Shown here: positions 26,524-37,924 of the stretch, one piece after another
How positions within the stretch are numbered: the first letter of the stretch is position 1
Layout: every line of letters begins with the position of its first letter
NCBI RefSeq assembly: GCF_016859285.1
Contig: NC_053418.1
Span: 19,493,329-19,557,328 of the forward strand
Origin: Xiphias gladius
Lineage: Eukaryota > Chordata > Actinopteri > Istiophoriformes > Xiphiidae
Length of the DNA: 64,000 nucleotides
Direction: 5' to 3'
The notes under the pieces: generated by a model
What the model saw: the letters and a program-made list of their open reading frames with translations, nothing else
Told to the model about the DNA's origin: nothing
The model's database searches: none
Program-made: the position numbers and the translations under genes

Positions 26524-28375
26524 CCACACGTGGGTGGTCAGTGGACCAATGGACCTCATCCCCAGCCTTGTTGTATGTGATCGGTTTCATCCTCCACTCC
26601 CTTCTCTCCCAGCCGCTTGTTGCTGCTCAGCTCCCAGTGGCAGCAGAAAAGGCACAAAGGCTGCCTTTGTTGTGAGCCTTCAGCTTCACTACCACAAGTC
26701 CTGTCCAGCGACTGTCAGTGGGACACACAGGCTGACCTGTCCACCTGTACAGATGTTGATGAATTGAGACATTGTCCCGCTATTTTTTTCTCCTCGGTTT
26801 TGAATTCTCTGCTGCATGTATTCATTTTGTAAAAAACACTTAAAAGATTACTTTCTTTGTCTCTTTTTTTCAGTTGATTCTCTTTGTCTCCTGAAACAGT
26901 GGCCACGCAGTGTTTTACAGACTTACTGGATAGAATGCAACTTAAATTATTCATTATTTTTGTAGGCTAAGAGGTCAAAGTGTAACCTCTCTGTATAAAT
27001 ATTAAGCAGCTGGGACTATGTTATGTTAAAATGCCTAGACAGAAGTCATGTAAATTGAAGCTCTGCTTTACCCAAAGGCTCCTTTTCGTATTGTAGGTGG
27101 TCAGAGTTTTGTGAGGCTGCGTTTACTCCTCGTGGTGACTCGACTAATTGGAATAGTAGTTTGTCTTTGCTACAGAAGGCACCCAGACACTGATCTGGTG
27201 TATATTATCATCATTGGTCATATGGACATTTCCGATGGCCTTTTCAACAGGCCACATTTGGTTTAAAAAAAAATATATATCCGTTTTACCCCCACAAACA
27301 GCAGTAACCCAATACTTACAACCCACTCATGTGGTTTAGGTGGCAAATATTGGTATAAACATACAAATGTCTTTCAGACTGAGCACTTAAAAGGTGGTTT
27401 AAAAACTTGACTTTTTTTTTTTTTTCCTTTTGGATGACAGTGTCAAATCTGCTCAGGACAGAGTGAGACAAATTTTATTTCTATATAAGATACAAGATTT
27501 TTCCAACTTGACCTAGGCCTTATTCTGCTGTGACCCTTAGCGAATCAGTAAGCATTTCTCCCACTGGTATCTTGGTTGGTCTTGCTGTTTCAGCCTACAA
27601 TAGGACACATGCAATTTCAAAGAAGCCAACAATGCCCCCTTAAGAGCATGGTATTGTATGCATTGCTGTGTGAATAAATATTGAGATGTGTGTGTGGGTT
27701 TCAAGGGGTTGTATTTCCTAGTACTTTCATTCTCTGCCTACTCTTCTGGAGTCTTGTAATGTGATTAAAGTCTATTAATCATCAAAGCAACTCTCTAGGG
27801 AGCCTGACTCATGAACTAAGGGGAAGAAGCAGGGGTGGGAAGTGTCAAAAAAGCTTTCAGTGAACACTCACTATCTCTTGTTCAGATCGAGAGAGAAAAG
27901 CAGGGTCACTACCCACTGAAGTGCTGGGTTTTTGGGGCTTTGTCGGAGTTGTTTGATATCTGTGGGCTCCCTCTTCTCCTCTCGAATCAGTTCTCATTAG
28001 CGGGGGAAAGATGTATGAGACCAGCAGCTTCGGGCTTTTGTAAGTAAAACCAAGGTTAGATTGTGCGAGTGGAGCAGAGTTTGGACATGAATATTGGAGA
28101 GTTTCCTGAGAGGCATCTAGGAAAGGTCTGTGGATTGACTGTGTAGTCTTTATCAGAGGACAGACAGGACAGGACTATTTTTTTCTGCAATTACAGCTTT
28201 TTTTCCCCTTTTCCCTCCTGTCCCTCAGGTGGTCTATTTCACTGAAATGTACAAGATCTTCAGCGAGTTAACAGACCAGATCGACCAGGCAGGGTTGACT
28301 GATGAGCAGAGGGAGAGGGAGACTGAGGCCAAGCTCAGCGAGTTGCGTGCTCTGTCCATTGTCGCAGACGACTGA
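5460..28375 (+). CDS. bin3: Bridging integrator 3 (BAR-domain protein), 5' partial
   Basis: Coding exons: 5460-5508, 6624-6664, 13241-13302, 14903-15039, 19517-19557, 24417-24558, 25677-25811, 28229-28375. They total 754 nt; eight more bases from a missing first exon would give 253 aa, the usual BIN3 length. The protein begins [16 protein letters not shown], continues through [20 protein letters not shown] and [20 protein letters not shown], and ends [13 protein letters not shown], all matching vertebrate BIN3. It is one BAR domain with long helices and no SH3 or lipid anchor. BIN3, the Rvs161/Hob3 orthologue, binds curved membrane and links to Cdc42 and actin organisation. All junctions are in phase and the stop is TGA at 28373-28375. 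No frameshift or lost residue was seen. Introns reach 6.6 kb. Confidence 0.95.
9141..9223. repeat. (AC)n microsatellite, about 41 units
   Basis: Uninterrupted AC dinucleotides within bin3 intron 3. They produce artificial Thr-His or Cys-Val reading frames on the two strands, which should not be called as genes. Confidence 0.98.
9787..9814 (+). repeat. Degenerate telomere-like CCTAA run
   Basis: About four or five imperfect units of the CCCTAA type (CCTAACCCTAATTCTAACC and on). It is too short and degenerate to be an interstitial telomere of note. Confidence 0.45.
11696..11941. repeat. Short dispersed element with imperfect inverted ends
   Basis: The left end ACCTCTGCCAAGG (11696-11708) and right end CCTTGGCAGAAGT (11929-11941) are reverse complements at 12 of 13 positions. 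The interior has CCATCCCTCCACCAAGTTCG and TTTTTGCGTAATCCTGCTCA, wording I recognise from a repeat abundant in teleost genomes. No open frame of note. It could be a small non-autonomous DNA element or the tail of a retroposon; the sequence alone does not decide. Confidence 0.65.
13303..14902 (+). other. bin3: bin3 intron 4, with an enhancer-like block at 13840-14130
   Basis: No coding exon was recognised. A 169-codon frame (13518-14027) is probably fortuitous. The segment 13840-14130 mixes balanced composition with motifs such as CATTAATGG, GATATGCAAA (octamer-like) and TTAGCTGATAAAGG, which looks more like a conserved non-coding element than random intron. That is an inference from texture only. 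Confidence 0.45.
15040..19516 (+). other. bin3: bin3 intron 5, with a GC-rich block at about 17800-18470
   Basis: Mostly AT-rich intron. The block at about 17800-18470 is markedly richer in G and C and stays open in several frames, the longest 215 codons on the minus strand (17823-18470). None of the translations resembles a known protein. A C-run followed by a T-run sits near 19286-19312. The GC-rich block may be a conserved regulatory island or an unannotated transcript. Confidence 0.45.
20043..20198. repeat. Compound (CA)n/(GACA)n microsatellite
   Basis: CA dinucleotides interrupted at intervals by GACA units over about 155 bp in bin3 intron 6. It generates His-Thr or Cys-Val low-complexity frames on both strands that are not genes. 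Confidence 0.95.
21270..21291. repeat. Small perfect inverted repeat
   Basis: CACTCAGTG, four-base spacer, CACTGAGTG: perfect 9-bp arms in bin3 intron 6. It is short enough to be chance in a window this long. Confidence 0.7.
24559..28228 (+). other. bin3: bin3 introns 7 and 8 (exon 25677-25811 between)
   Basis: Intron 7 (24559-25676) has scattered CA-rich sequence and a T-rich tract near 25351-25385. Intron 8 (25812-28228) has an AC microsatellite (26477-26522), a homeodomain-type cluster around 26203-26255 (CTAATTAG, GATTATCC, ACAATTAAG), a T-run near 27411-27426, and a perfect AP-1 heptamer TGACTCA at 27805-27811. No further exon was seen. Confidence 0.6.
26477..26522. repeat. (AC)n microsatellite
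   Basis: About 22 AC units in bin3 intron 8. Confidence 0.95.
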
Positions 28376-28628
28376 GGGAGGAAAACCGAAAACCGGGAAG
28401 GGCTCCTTTCATGCCTCTCTGAATGGATTGCACTCTTTTCAGGCTCCTCTGCGCAGTTAAAACGGACAGCAATGGCCTTAACCTGATTATCAGTTTGTTT
28501 CCTTTTGCCCCCCCCCATTCCTATTGCACTACACTCCCATGTTTCATTCTCTCTACAAAGACTCTGCAACTCAGAGCAGCTGAAATGCCACATTAACTAA
28601 GCCATCAGCCAAGTGCAACATTATAAGC

Positions 28629-28655
28629 CAATATATATATATATATATATATATA
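28629..28655. repeat. (AT)n microsatellite
   Basis: About 13 AT units within the inferred bin3 3' untranslated region. Confidence 0.9.
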
Positions 28656-29667
28656 CATTTTTTAATTTTTTTTTAGTAAAGGAATCAAACAGCTCTCGTC
28701 AGAACTAATTAACGGGGTTACACTTCTTGGTTTCAGAAATGTCTATAAGCATTTGTTTCTAAAGTAGGAAATGAGCAAGGAAATGTTTTTATTCGTTACA
28801 TCTATGTTACCAACAATCTACCAACTTTGAAACTACCAACTTTGAAATTACAAACACTACAGACTGAATGTTATGTATGGTACTGTAGGTTATCAGCAAG
28901 TAAATGTATTTCTCTAGTTTGGCCTTTGCTGGTTATCTGTGAGTTTAGCTCTGTGCCATGGTGTGTGAGGGCTTTTGACGGGGATTTACAGAGATGATAC
29001 TTGTAACATCCCCTGTGCATAATGTGCCTACATTGTCCTGACTGTGGATGTAACATGTAAACTAACTTGTGTGAAGTTAGATTGTGCCTGTGCAGCGGTG
29101 TAGAAAGATCAACCACTCGGGCTGCGGAGAGAACAAGTTGCCCTTGAAGTTGAATCACTGTCCAAAACAAAGGCTGGTGCTCCCTCTAGTGGAAAATACT
29201 GACCATGACACACAATTTCCTTTTATTCACACCATCCATCCTTTGTTCTATTGTTGGTAGTTCAGTTCATCTGTTAGCAAAGAACCTCACACATTGTTGG
29301 CACTCTAGAGAAAGTCCTTTTTCTGTACCCTGTACACAAGGGTTGGAAGCCAGCCGTTTTTGGTTTTTCTTGATTTTGGACCAAATCATCATACTGTCAT
29401 TGCACTCCTTTGTTTCCACCTTTTATCAGGTACAGCCTCAGTATGACCACCACGCTCTGGTTAATGGGGCTATATGTTAATGTACAAACACTAATTGCTC
29501 CCATATCACGTTACTGGATTTTTTTTGAGGTGTCATACAAAGAAGTTAACTATTTATTCTTTGACAGTCCTGTTTTGATATTGAAATTGAAGCAAATGCA
29601 GAGTCGATTTCCTGTCTTTGTGTCCTGCAACATGAAATCGTTAGAGTTGCCTGTAAAAAAGTGTATT

Positions 29668-29673
29668 AATAAA
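29668..29673 (+). terminator. bin3: Candidate poly(A) signal for bin3 (proximal)
   Basis: AATAAA followed by G/T-rich sequence (AGGTGTTTTTTTTC), a good downstream element. About 1.3 kb after the stop codon. Confidence 0.55.
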
Positions 29674-29937
29674 GGTGTTTTTTTTCTAAATGTGTTTAAG
29701 TTGTAGTAGAGGTAGATTTTTTTTTTTTTTTATCAATAACTAAGTGAATACTTTAAATTTAGTGTTGGGTTTGTTTGTTTTTTAGGTTTTTAATTGTATT
29801 AATAGCACAATCTGTTAAGACAATGTTTTGAGCTCTCATCTCAATGTATAATCAATCATGAAATGAATGAACAGTGAGAATAGCAACCATGTCTACAATC
29901 TGCATTGTTAACCTTAAATTTATCAAGGCAACGATAT

Positions 29938-29943
29938 AATAAA
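29938..29943 (+). terminator. bin3: Candidate poly(A) signal for bin3 (distal)
   Basis: AATAAA in the context ATATAATAAAGTTCGG. It would give a 3' untranslated region of about 1.6 kb and bring bin3 within about 240 bp of the acsl poly(A) signals. Confidence 0.4.
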
Positions 29944-30179
29944 GTTCGGATTTCAACTGCATATTTCTCAGAGCAAAATCTCACAACCCCTGCACTCAGT
30001 CTGAGTTTTTGATTGCCTTGCAGGCAGTCAAACATGATGTACTGTAATCACACAAAAGAGTCATCAGTTGCTAATCTTTATTTCTGTTCAGTTTTGCTTT
30101 ACTGGAATTAGTCAGTAGTGTCCTGTCAACAAATCTCAATATAAGCAGTATGTACAGTACAGCCTTTTTTTTTTTCTCC

Positions 30180-30191
30180 TTTATTTTTATT
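30180..30191 (-). terminator. Candidate poly(A) signals for acsl
   Basis: On the minus strand two AATAAA hexamers fall back to back (complement TTTATT at 30180-30185 and 30186-30191), about 0.7 kb after the acsl stop codon. An A-rich stretch follows on the minus strand. Confidence 0.55.
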
Positions 30192-30908
30192 TACAAATCA
30201 TTCCTGGTTGAAAACATCATTAGTTGTAATGGTTTAACTTCGGGGGAAAGATTACATGCTCCCGCTGGGTTTAATGAAATCCTTCAGAACCAATTAGAAA
30301 AATGCAAGACCATTGAGCTAAGAAAGGCTGTTCATGAAAAGCTTACATCATGGTGACCCATAAACCTTAAAATACAAACCTACAATTAATTCAAGTTGTA
30401 ACAGCCTCACAAGTACAGTGTCCCTTTAAAAAAATCCTTGCTCAGGAAAAGAACAGGGTAGCATACTTAAAATATCTAACTTATTGTGTCTGCAGGTTGC
30501 TTCCTAAAAACTTCGGTGATTCTTCTCTCTACAACTACATAATAATTTACATAACAGTAAAATCTCCCATTGAATCACACAACTGAATTAATGATAATGA
30601 AAACTTATACTGGAACAAAAAAACCGAAAAAATGGTTTGGTCCCATTCTGTGTTATTTTTCATGTGAAGAGTTAATACATTACACACACTGTATGTGCAA
30701 GAGGTGGACGTGAATTCAAACTTCTTTGAAGCAAAATACCAATATTCCAAAATATATCCAATTACATATTTTAGATGAGGCACTGCTGGACGTTTAAGAT
30801 TTTCATCCCCCCCCCCCCTCCCTCAAGGGTCCCTCTCCTTTTTTTTCCCCCCCTTATTGGACACCACTAACCCTTGGGTGCTGTGTGTGAATTACTGAGT
30901 AGAGTCTT
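30192..30908 (-). other. acsl 3' untranslated region (inferred)
   Basis: Lies between the TAA stop and the paired poly(A) signals. Contains a C-rich/T-rich run at about 30810-30852 on the plus strand. No open frame of interest. Confidence 0.55.
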
Positions 30909-33900
30909 TTAAATGGCTGTTGTGCTGTACATGCTTGATATCTGTTCCTGAAAGACTCTGCGGATGTCAGCGCGTCTGCTTTTCAGGGTGGGTGTGAGAA
31001 GGCCATTGGCGACGCTAAACATCTCCGGATGCAAGTGAAGGTCCTTCACCTGAAAGGAGGAAAAGACGCGACACAAAATAACCAGTCGGTACTGGGAGCT
31101 TTGTAGCTTGTAAACTTTAACTGTCAGCAGAGACTGCTCACTTGTTCAAAGGATTTCAGCCCTGCTTCCTTCCCCACGGCTTTCATGTCCTCTAACACTG
31201 CATTCTTTACATCCTGTTGGTAGACAGGATGTACATTTTTTTTAGAATGCATACAGTAGTGTAAAGTAGTGATATTAAAGAGATGTTTCGAAATTTGGAG
31301 ATTTGACATACAGGATTCTGGCACAGCTCTTCATAGGACCCCACAAATCCCCGCTCTTTAGCCCAGTCAACAAACACCTCGAGGTCAGGCACAACTATGC
31401 CTATGAGATAAGACTGGTAACATGAAATACAAGAGAAAATTAAACATTTAAGTCATATCTAGGCAAAAGATTTCTATATAGATCAAATGAATAGGAATCA
31501 TATCGTATCAGCATTGTACCTGTAAACTATCTCCATGCACGAACACCTGGAGCACAGGAACACAACGCGTGTAGACATTTTCTATCTTCTCCGGAGCAAT
31601 GTACTCCCCCTGGGACAACTTGAAGATGTGCTTCTTTCTATCAATGATGCGTAGTGTCCCGTTCTGGCAGAAGAGAAATGTAGCACACACTTTTTCCTCA
31701 CTCGCAGGAAATTAGGTGATTATATGTGTGTCAATCATTGGCTGATTGTTCTGTCTGATCTTACAGGAAGCCACTGGCCTACATCCCCACTGTGCAGCCA
31801 GCCGTCACTGTCCAAGGCCTCAGCCGTCCTCTCTGGGTCCCTCAGGTAGCCTCTAAACACACTGGGGCCACGGATGCAGATCTAATGCAGGACAATGCCA
31901 CGAGAAGTGTCAGCAGGCGGCAAACTGTCTGGTAATATGTACAGTATGATTGCATCTTCAGACTCACCTCTCCCTCTCCATTCTTAGCATAGTAGTTCAT
32001 GTCAGGGATGTCAACCAGCTTCACCATGGCACAGGGTAAAGGAGCACCAACATGACCTGACAGACACAAAAACATACCTGCTGAGGACACGAGTAGCAAG
32101 CATGGGCACAAAAGCACAAGCAACTGAAAGAGCAAAAGTGAAGAATCAGATGGTTTCTTACCTGCGCTCCAGTCTCCCGGCATAGAGAAAGTGCAGCCTG
32201 CAGTGCACTCTGTCTGACCATAACCCTCGAATATCAGACAGCCCAGAGTGGCTCTGAGGAAGGACAGCACCGTGGGGGAGATGGGTGCTGAAGCAGTCAG
32301 GGCAAACCGTAAATTACCTCCCAAACTGGCCTGAAACAGACGTAGTACACGCAGCGTTCATGTAAAGTGGCTCAAACGCAATCGTACTGTGCTTTCATTT
32401 TAACCACTTCCAACCTTGGTCATATTTCCCATCTGCACTGACCATAACAAGCTAGAATCTTTCAGTTCTTGTTTGCCCGTGTGCGCGCTTCTCCAATATC
32501 CTCCCACAGGGCCAATATGCTCTGGGTGATTTTGGCGCTCATTGTTGGAATAGCTGTGCTTCTCTCGTACATTTTGGATACAAATTTGTTATTGTTACAT
32601 CTCTCTATATATCTATATCTATCTATACACATAAATACATACACATACACACACACATATATACATACACACACTATTTGCACGGCTGCTGTTACCGCTG
32701 TGTTAAGTATTACCAAACATAAGTAGTGACAACTGTAAAGTCCTAGATTAACAGAAAATATGTCATTGAAGACTGAATGTGTAGTTAAAGAAAACAAAAA
32801 GATTTTTTTTGTTTTTTGGGGTTGATTTCTGATCCCTGAAGAGGCCAAACATAAGGGTGAGCAAACCATACATGAATGTACAGCACCACAAAGCAATGAG
32901 AGATGTAGTTCTAAAGCAAAGGAACAGCAACAGCATGGGAAGACATGATCCAGGCAGCATTAAAGTGGAGCTTTCAGCAACTGACCTGAATCCTGTTGAA
33001 CACCAGTTTGTCCCACAGACTGTTATTACGTACAACCCCGCTGCTGAGCTCCGCCTGCTTTCTCCTCACAGCGTAGTGAAGCAAAGCCCGTCGCAATGGA
33101 GAGGTCACAGAACCCAGAATCTTTACGGAAATCAGAAAAATCGGACATGAACATAAAACAAGGTTTAAAACATCACTGATCTGAATATATTTGCTGACCT
33201 TGTCATAGATGCGATTGAGTAATCGAGGCACAACGGGAAAGAAGGTAGGTTTGAGAGTTTTAATGTCGTCCATTAGAAGGGAAATGTCCCCTTGGTAGAA
33301 TCCTACTCTGGCCCCATGGCAGAACATAGAGACCTGTGACAGACATAGACTTCATTTTAGGGCTTACACACAAGAAGAAGAAGAAGAAAAAAATAAACGT
33401 CGGAGAAGAGGATCAACTACCTGAATCATCCTCTCAAACATGTGGGCAAGAGGCAGGTATGAGATCGACACATCCTCTTGCTGGATCACAAACGAACCCT
33501 GAGAGAAGACGAGAAATAATATGAGCAAAGCACCAGGGAGAGATAAAGTTCAGGCAGCGGCACACGGTGAAGCCTCGCAGGCAATCATATGCGCTTTACA
33601 GCTTTTTCAACAGCAGTTAGATAGCTGAATCTTCATACCGGGGCAATTAGTTAAAGTACCTCGTTGTGACAGGGGCCATCAAACACCCAATTAATCATAC
33701 CATTAGACACAGCAGGGAGAGGGATAGCTTTGACATACAGAAACACAAGCAGATGGGAACTGATGGATGCTGTGAGGCTGTTCTCAATTAGACAAGGAGG
33801 TGGAAGTGTAGACAGACCTCCAGGATCTTAATGACAGAGGAAGTGTTGGAGGCGATGTTGCCGTGGGTGATCATGGCTCCCTTGGGTTTCCCTGGATAAA

Positions 33901-36900
33901 TAAACAAGACATTATTGCAGTGTTCTGCACAGCAAAGGAAACTACAGCGGTGCCATAGAGAGAGGTTGGTAGTGGGCACTGAAGGACACTTCTCTAATGA
34001 TGTGAGTCAAGGATAATTAGGGAGAGACTTGAGAGATCAGACGATACCTGTGGTTCCACTGGTGAAGCAAACCACGGCCAGATCCTGGGGCTGGGGCGGC
34101 TACAGCAGGCAGCAATAAAATATGAGAATATGACAACGGGCTTCCTCCACTCTTAATTTAAGCCCTGTTTACAAGTGAGTGTTAATGATATCTTATGGGA
34201 CAGGGGCAACGATAAAACTGTAAACCTAGCATTTAGAGGGGGATCAGCTATTTACTGGAACCAGTTTGATGCGGTGATACAGCAGCTGAGAGACCATATA
34301 CTCACCACAGGATCTTTGAGGTTCTGCCTTCCCAGGTCCTAAGATGTGGACAAAGAGGAGTTTTTCATATCAATTTGCACATCAGCATTGATTAAAGGGG
34401 GGAAATTTAAATGACTCTGCATTATAGGGATTTAGTGCTTCCACCCTGCTCACCATGAGCTGCTCCAGTTTCAAAACCTCCACCTCGCAGGTCTTCGCCC
34501 TCTCCACCAAGGCTTCACTGAAATTGTTAAAGAGAACCAGGCAGGACAGCTTCGGAGTTACGCCTTTCTCCTTGTTCTCTAACAGAGACGCTGCCTTCTC
34601 CTCGCGGTCACAGATCACCAGAGAGATCTCCGCTAGGAATTCGCCGTGACACACAGATGGGATAAACTTAACTGATCCCACGCAGGAAAATTTCAAGTGT
34701 CAAAGCAGCAGAAGTAAAAGAACTGATGCATAGGTCAAATTAAATAATTAGAATAATATATACAGTATAAAGTACTATCTACTGCTATCTATCTACTATA
34801 TACAAATGCAGTTTTAAGTACAATATACAGTAATTATGAAAAGTGAGTTAGTACATTTACTCAAGAATTATACTTATATTGCTATTTTCTGCGACTTGAT
34901 TTCTACTTCACTCAGAAACTGTGCATCTGAAAGCTACAGTAACTTGTTACTTTGCAGAGCCAGATTTTCCATTAAAAACATATGAGTTTATAAATTGCAA
35001 CACATTGATAAAAATTGAACCAGTTTTTTATAACCTGTATGGGTTTTATCCCCTTACAAAAAAAGGGTCTATCAGATATTAGCAAAGAGTGATTTTCCCT
35101 CTCAAATTGGGAGATCAAAGTAGGTGAAATAATCCAATTTTAACAAAGAACACAGATTAGAAAAGAGTTTGTTTTTTTAAAAACAAACAAGAATACATAT
35201 ATATCACCCCCATTTTTCTGCAGAACCAGCACGTTTATTTTTTAGTACATATAGCTCATAATATTTCTGTACTTTTACTTAAGTAGGATTGTGAGAGCAG
35301 AAATTTTACTCCTAATGAAGTATGTTTATATGTACTACAAATACAAATTACAAATTCTTGAGCTGAAGTAAAGAGTCTGAGTACTTATTCAGCGGCTGTT
35401 TCCAACACCAAGCATATATAATTCTCTCTTAGATGTGAGTTACAAATACGTACACATTTTGCATGTCTCCCTCAGTCTCCAAAACAATATTCTCGGAGAA
35501 GGGTCACTGTGTATTGACCACGACAATGGTCTTGCATTCTTCAATCATATAATAATATGATATAGGAGGCTGGCAGGCCAATAATAACAACGAGGGTTGC
35601 ATTTTGTGGTGAACTATCGCTTTAAATAATCATAAAATCTCATCAGCTATGTTTTTTTTTTTTATTTCTACAGGAAGGTTTTCTCACCCAGGTTGAGTAT
35701 GTGGACCATGGCCTCCAGCCCCAGTGTGTCGTACAGAGGCACCACCGCCATGGAGTAAGTGTAGCAGGCCAGCTCTGAGATTATCCACTGTGACCAGTAG
35801 AGGGAGACAGAGCAGCACTGTTAGACTCATTTTCCAGTCTTGACTCATTGCTGCGTACTTGTTGAGTCAGATATCTAATCATTAGAGACTTGTGCATTAG
35901 GGTCTACATTACATGCATTTCATATCTACAAAACCACATTAAAAATTAAAAAAAAAAAAACCACCCGCTGTGTAGACTGGTCTGATGGAGCAGAAAATTT
36001 ATTAGGGTCTAGCCAGGAGAAATATCATTTTGAACTATAGGGCTGTTTAGAGGCAACAACGATGTATGACTTAGGAGTTACCCAATCGATGCTAAAGCTC
36101 ACAGGTAACCAGCCAATGTGGGAACAAATTTCACACTAGAAAACAGCGATGAGTTCATACCTCTGGTCTGTTTTGTGCAAATATCCCAACAAACTGCTGC
36201 GGGGTCGGCTGGCAGCCTTTAGCCAACAGCCCGGAGCCCAGCACCCGCGCCTGCTCGGCCACCTGAAGGAGCAAAGACCCAGAGTCAATTGACAGCGACG
36301 CAGAAGAGCTTTGATGACTGGAGGATAAGTGCTAAAATATGCCAGACCTCAGTGTAGGAGATCCACTGGTAGGGCTGGCCCGGCTTCCTGGAGCCGAGGC
36401 ACGGGCCATTTCCTGAAGGACACAAGACAGCGGTTTAAACATATGCAGGATTTACAGCAAGGTGTCTGCGATATCTTTCTTTTTTTAACTAGGGACTGAA
36501 TAATCAGAACTATTACAGTTCTCATGTTAATTAATTAGGTAAACTAATTATAAAACATACTTCATCAGTCTTTATGTGCACTTCAGTGTCATTTATATAA
36601 ATGTGAGTGTATAACATATAAGTTTTACTTTGAAATTTTACCAGTAAATTAATTTTGGTTGTAGAGATGTTCATTTGGTCCATTTGCCCACACACTAACT
36701 GTACCTGGAAACCAGTGCTGTTGCTTGAAATCCTACCAAATGTCAGCTTTGATTACACAATCAAATTTAGGATAAAGTTAAATGAAATGTGTTGTGAAAG
36801 TTTCCACTGTCATCACCTGATATCTTCAGGCCTCTCTGGAACATGTCGTAGGCCGTCCTGGTATCATCGTAGTAAAAATCAAGCAGCGAGTCATCTTTGA

Positions 36901-37274
36901 GAAGAGCCGATCGCCTGCAGCTGGGATCTCCCTACGGCAGACACCACTATCACACACCTTAAAACACTCCTTCGGTAATGACATATGCCCTTTACACAAG
37001 ACTAAAGTGACTGTGATCCACTCACGTTTACAGCTACAGACTGGGCTTGCAGATCACAGGGGGGACGCATGGGTCGCGGACGGGTCGCCAGCCAGTATGC
37101 AGTGAGGGAGGCCAGGGCTCCTAAACCTAGCAGAGAGGAGGGCGACAGAGACAGGGAGGACAGGGAGAAGGAGGACAGGGGCAGAGACGGCAGAAGACTC
37201 CAGAAGTCCTCTGATTCAGAACCTTTGAGTCCCGCGTTGGAGCGAAGTGACCGTAACCACTCCTGGAAATGCAT
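30909..37274 (-). CDS. Long-chain-fatty-acid--CoA ligase, ACSL1/5/6 type
   Basis: Exons in transcript order: 37274-37026, 36931-36817, 36412-36348, 36262-36161, 35787-35688, 34632-34454, 34338-34306, 34099-34048, 33891-33818, 33498-33421, 33333-33199, 33120-32986, 32330-32162, 32056-31968, 31881-31765, 31663-31520, 31413-31312, 31213-31142, 31049-30909; 2151 nt, 716 aa. It activates long-chain fatty acids to acyl-CoA with ATP at ER, mitochondrial outer or peroxisomal membranes. Residues about 45-67 form a hydrophobic anchor followed by [13 protein letters not shown], typical of ACSL1/6. The P-loop is FTSGTTGKPKGAM (293-305), then YGQTECTAG (476-484), [14 protein letters not shown] and [14 protein letters not shown]. 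Oddities: HSGD where relatives have HTGD, TASAP where they have TGAAP, and a Ser/Leu-rich leader. Paralogue identity (acsl1, acsl2-like or acsl6) is unresolved. No disruption seen. Confidence 0.93.
32331..32985 (-). other. acsl intron with CA/TA-rich stretch
   Basis: Intron between the exons 33120-32986 and 32330-32162. Contains an imperfect ATCTATA and ACACATACAC-rich run at about 32600-32675. Nothing else recognised. Confidence 0.75.
33499..33817 (-). other. acsl intron, nothing notable
   Basis: Intron between exons 33891-33818 and 33498-33421. I see no repeat, motif or extra exon in it. Confidence 0.75.
34633..35687 (-). other. acsl intron holding an old dispersed repeat
   Basis: The largest intron between coding exons of this gene, strongly AT-rich. 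Most of it (about 34850-35415) is a degraded dispersed repeat described separately. The remainder shows nothing. Confidence 0.65.
34850..35415. repeat. Degraded dispersed teleost repeat
   Basis: Contains CATCTGAAAGCTACAGTAAC, TTGTTACTTTGCAGA, GTACTTTTACTTAAGTAGGA and GAGTACTTATTCAG. Together these are the hallmark pieces of a repeat family scattered through fish introns, ending near TTCCAACACC. Ends are approximate and the copy is old. Confidence 0.55.
35788..36160 (-). other. acsl intron, nothing notable
   Basis: Intron between exons 36262-36161 and 35787-35688. Contains an A-run at about 35948-35961 and no other feature I can support. Confidence 0.7.
36413..36816 (-). other. acsl intron, nothing notable
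   Basis: AT-rich intron between exons 36931-36817 and 36412-36348. No exon, repeat or motif recognised. Confidence 0.7.
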
Positions 37275-37617
37275 AGCTGAGAGAAGAGGACAGCAAAAAG
37301 AATCCAGTGAAACAGAAGGAAAATACGTGGTGCATTAGCCTCACAAAAGTTTCTTTGTGCTGCAGTTAAAAAAAAAAAAAAAAAAATGACGATAAACCAC
37401 AACGATGAACATGTAGCGAGAGACAGATTCAGTGTCCCAGTGTTCTAATGTGTATCGTTTTTGTGTTATCTTCTGGACTTTTATCTGATAAATTCATTAC
37501 TTTGTTGTCTTTGAATTGCTTTTATCATCCTCTCTTTCCTTTCCTATGATGCACTTTGTAACTTTCTTGAACAGCAGTAGCACTGATTGTGATAGATACT
37601 CATATCTATGACTGCAT

Positions 37618-37910
37618 AATGATTTTTTCATTAATGACTAATCTGGTTATTGTTTTTTCAATCCATTGATTGTTTAGTCTGTAAAAAGGTCCAAGAAAAG
37701 TATTCTCTACCCAACAGTCCAAATTGTAAAGATTTTCAATTAACAATAATATAAAAAAGGGGGAAAAAGCAGCTAATTTTCACATTTTAGAAGCTGGAAC
37801 CAGCAAATATTTGACAATTTTTTCGATAAATGACTTAGTGTAAAGGATTAGTTGATCAAAACTGATGCCAATTAATTTTCTGTTGATCAGCTAATTCATT
37901 AATTTACTTA
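37618..37910 (+). repeat. Dispersed teleost repeat, copy 2
   Basis: Carries CCAACAGTCCAAATTGTAAA, a central AAAGCAGCTAATTTTCACAT, AGAAGCTGGAACCAGCAAAT and a terminal TTAATTTTCTGTTGATCAGC. The same landmarks occur reverse-complemented in 320-645. The family is one I recognise as very abundant in fish genomes. Confidence 0.75.
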
Positions 37911-37924
37911 TCATTACAGAACTA

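Larger units (their letters stand above)
28376..29943 (+). other. bin3: bin3 3' untranslated region (extent inferred)
   Basis: Sequence after the TGA stop has no splice-like organisation and contains a short AT repeat (28629-28655) and two candidate poly(A) signals, at 29668-29673 and 29938-29943. Frames of 91-99 codons in this stretch do not resemble known proteins. The exact cleavage site cannot be read from genomic DNA. Confidence 0.6.
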
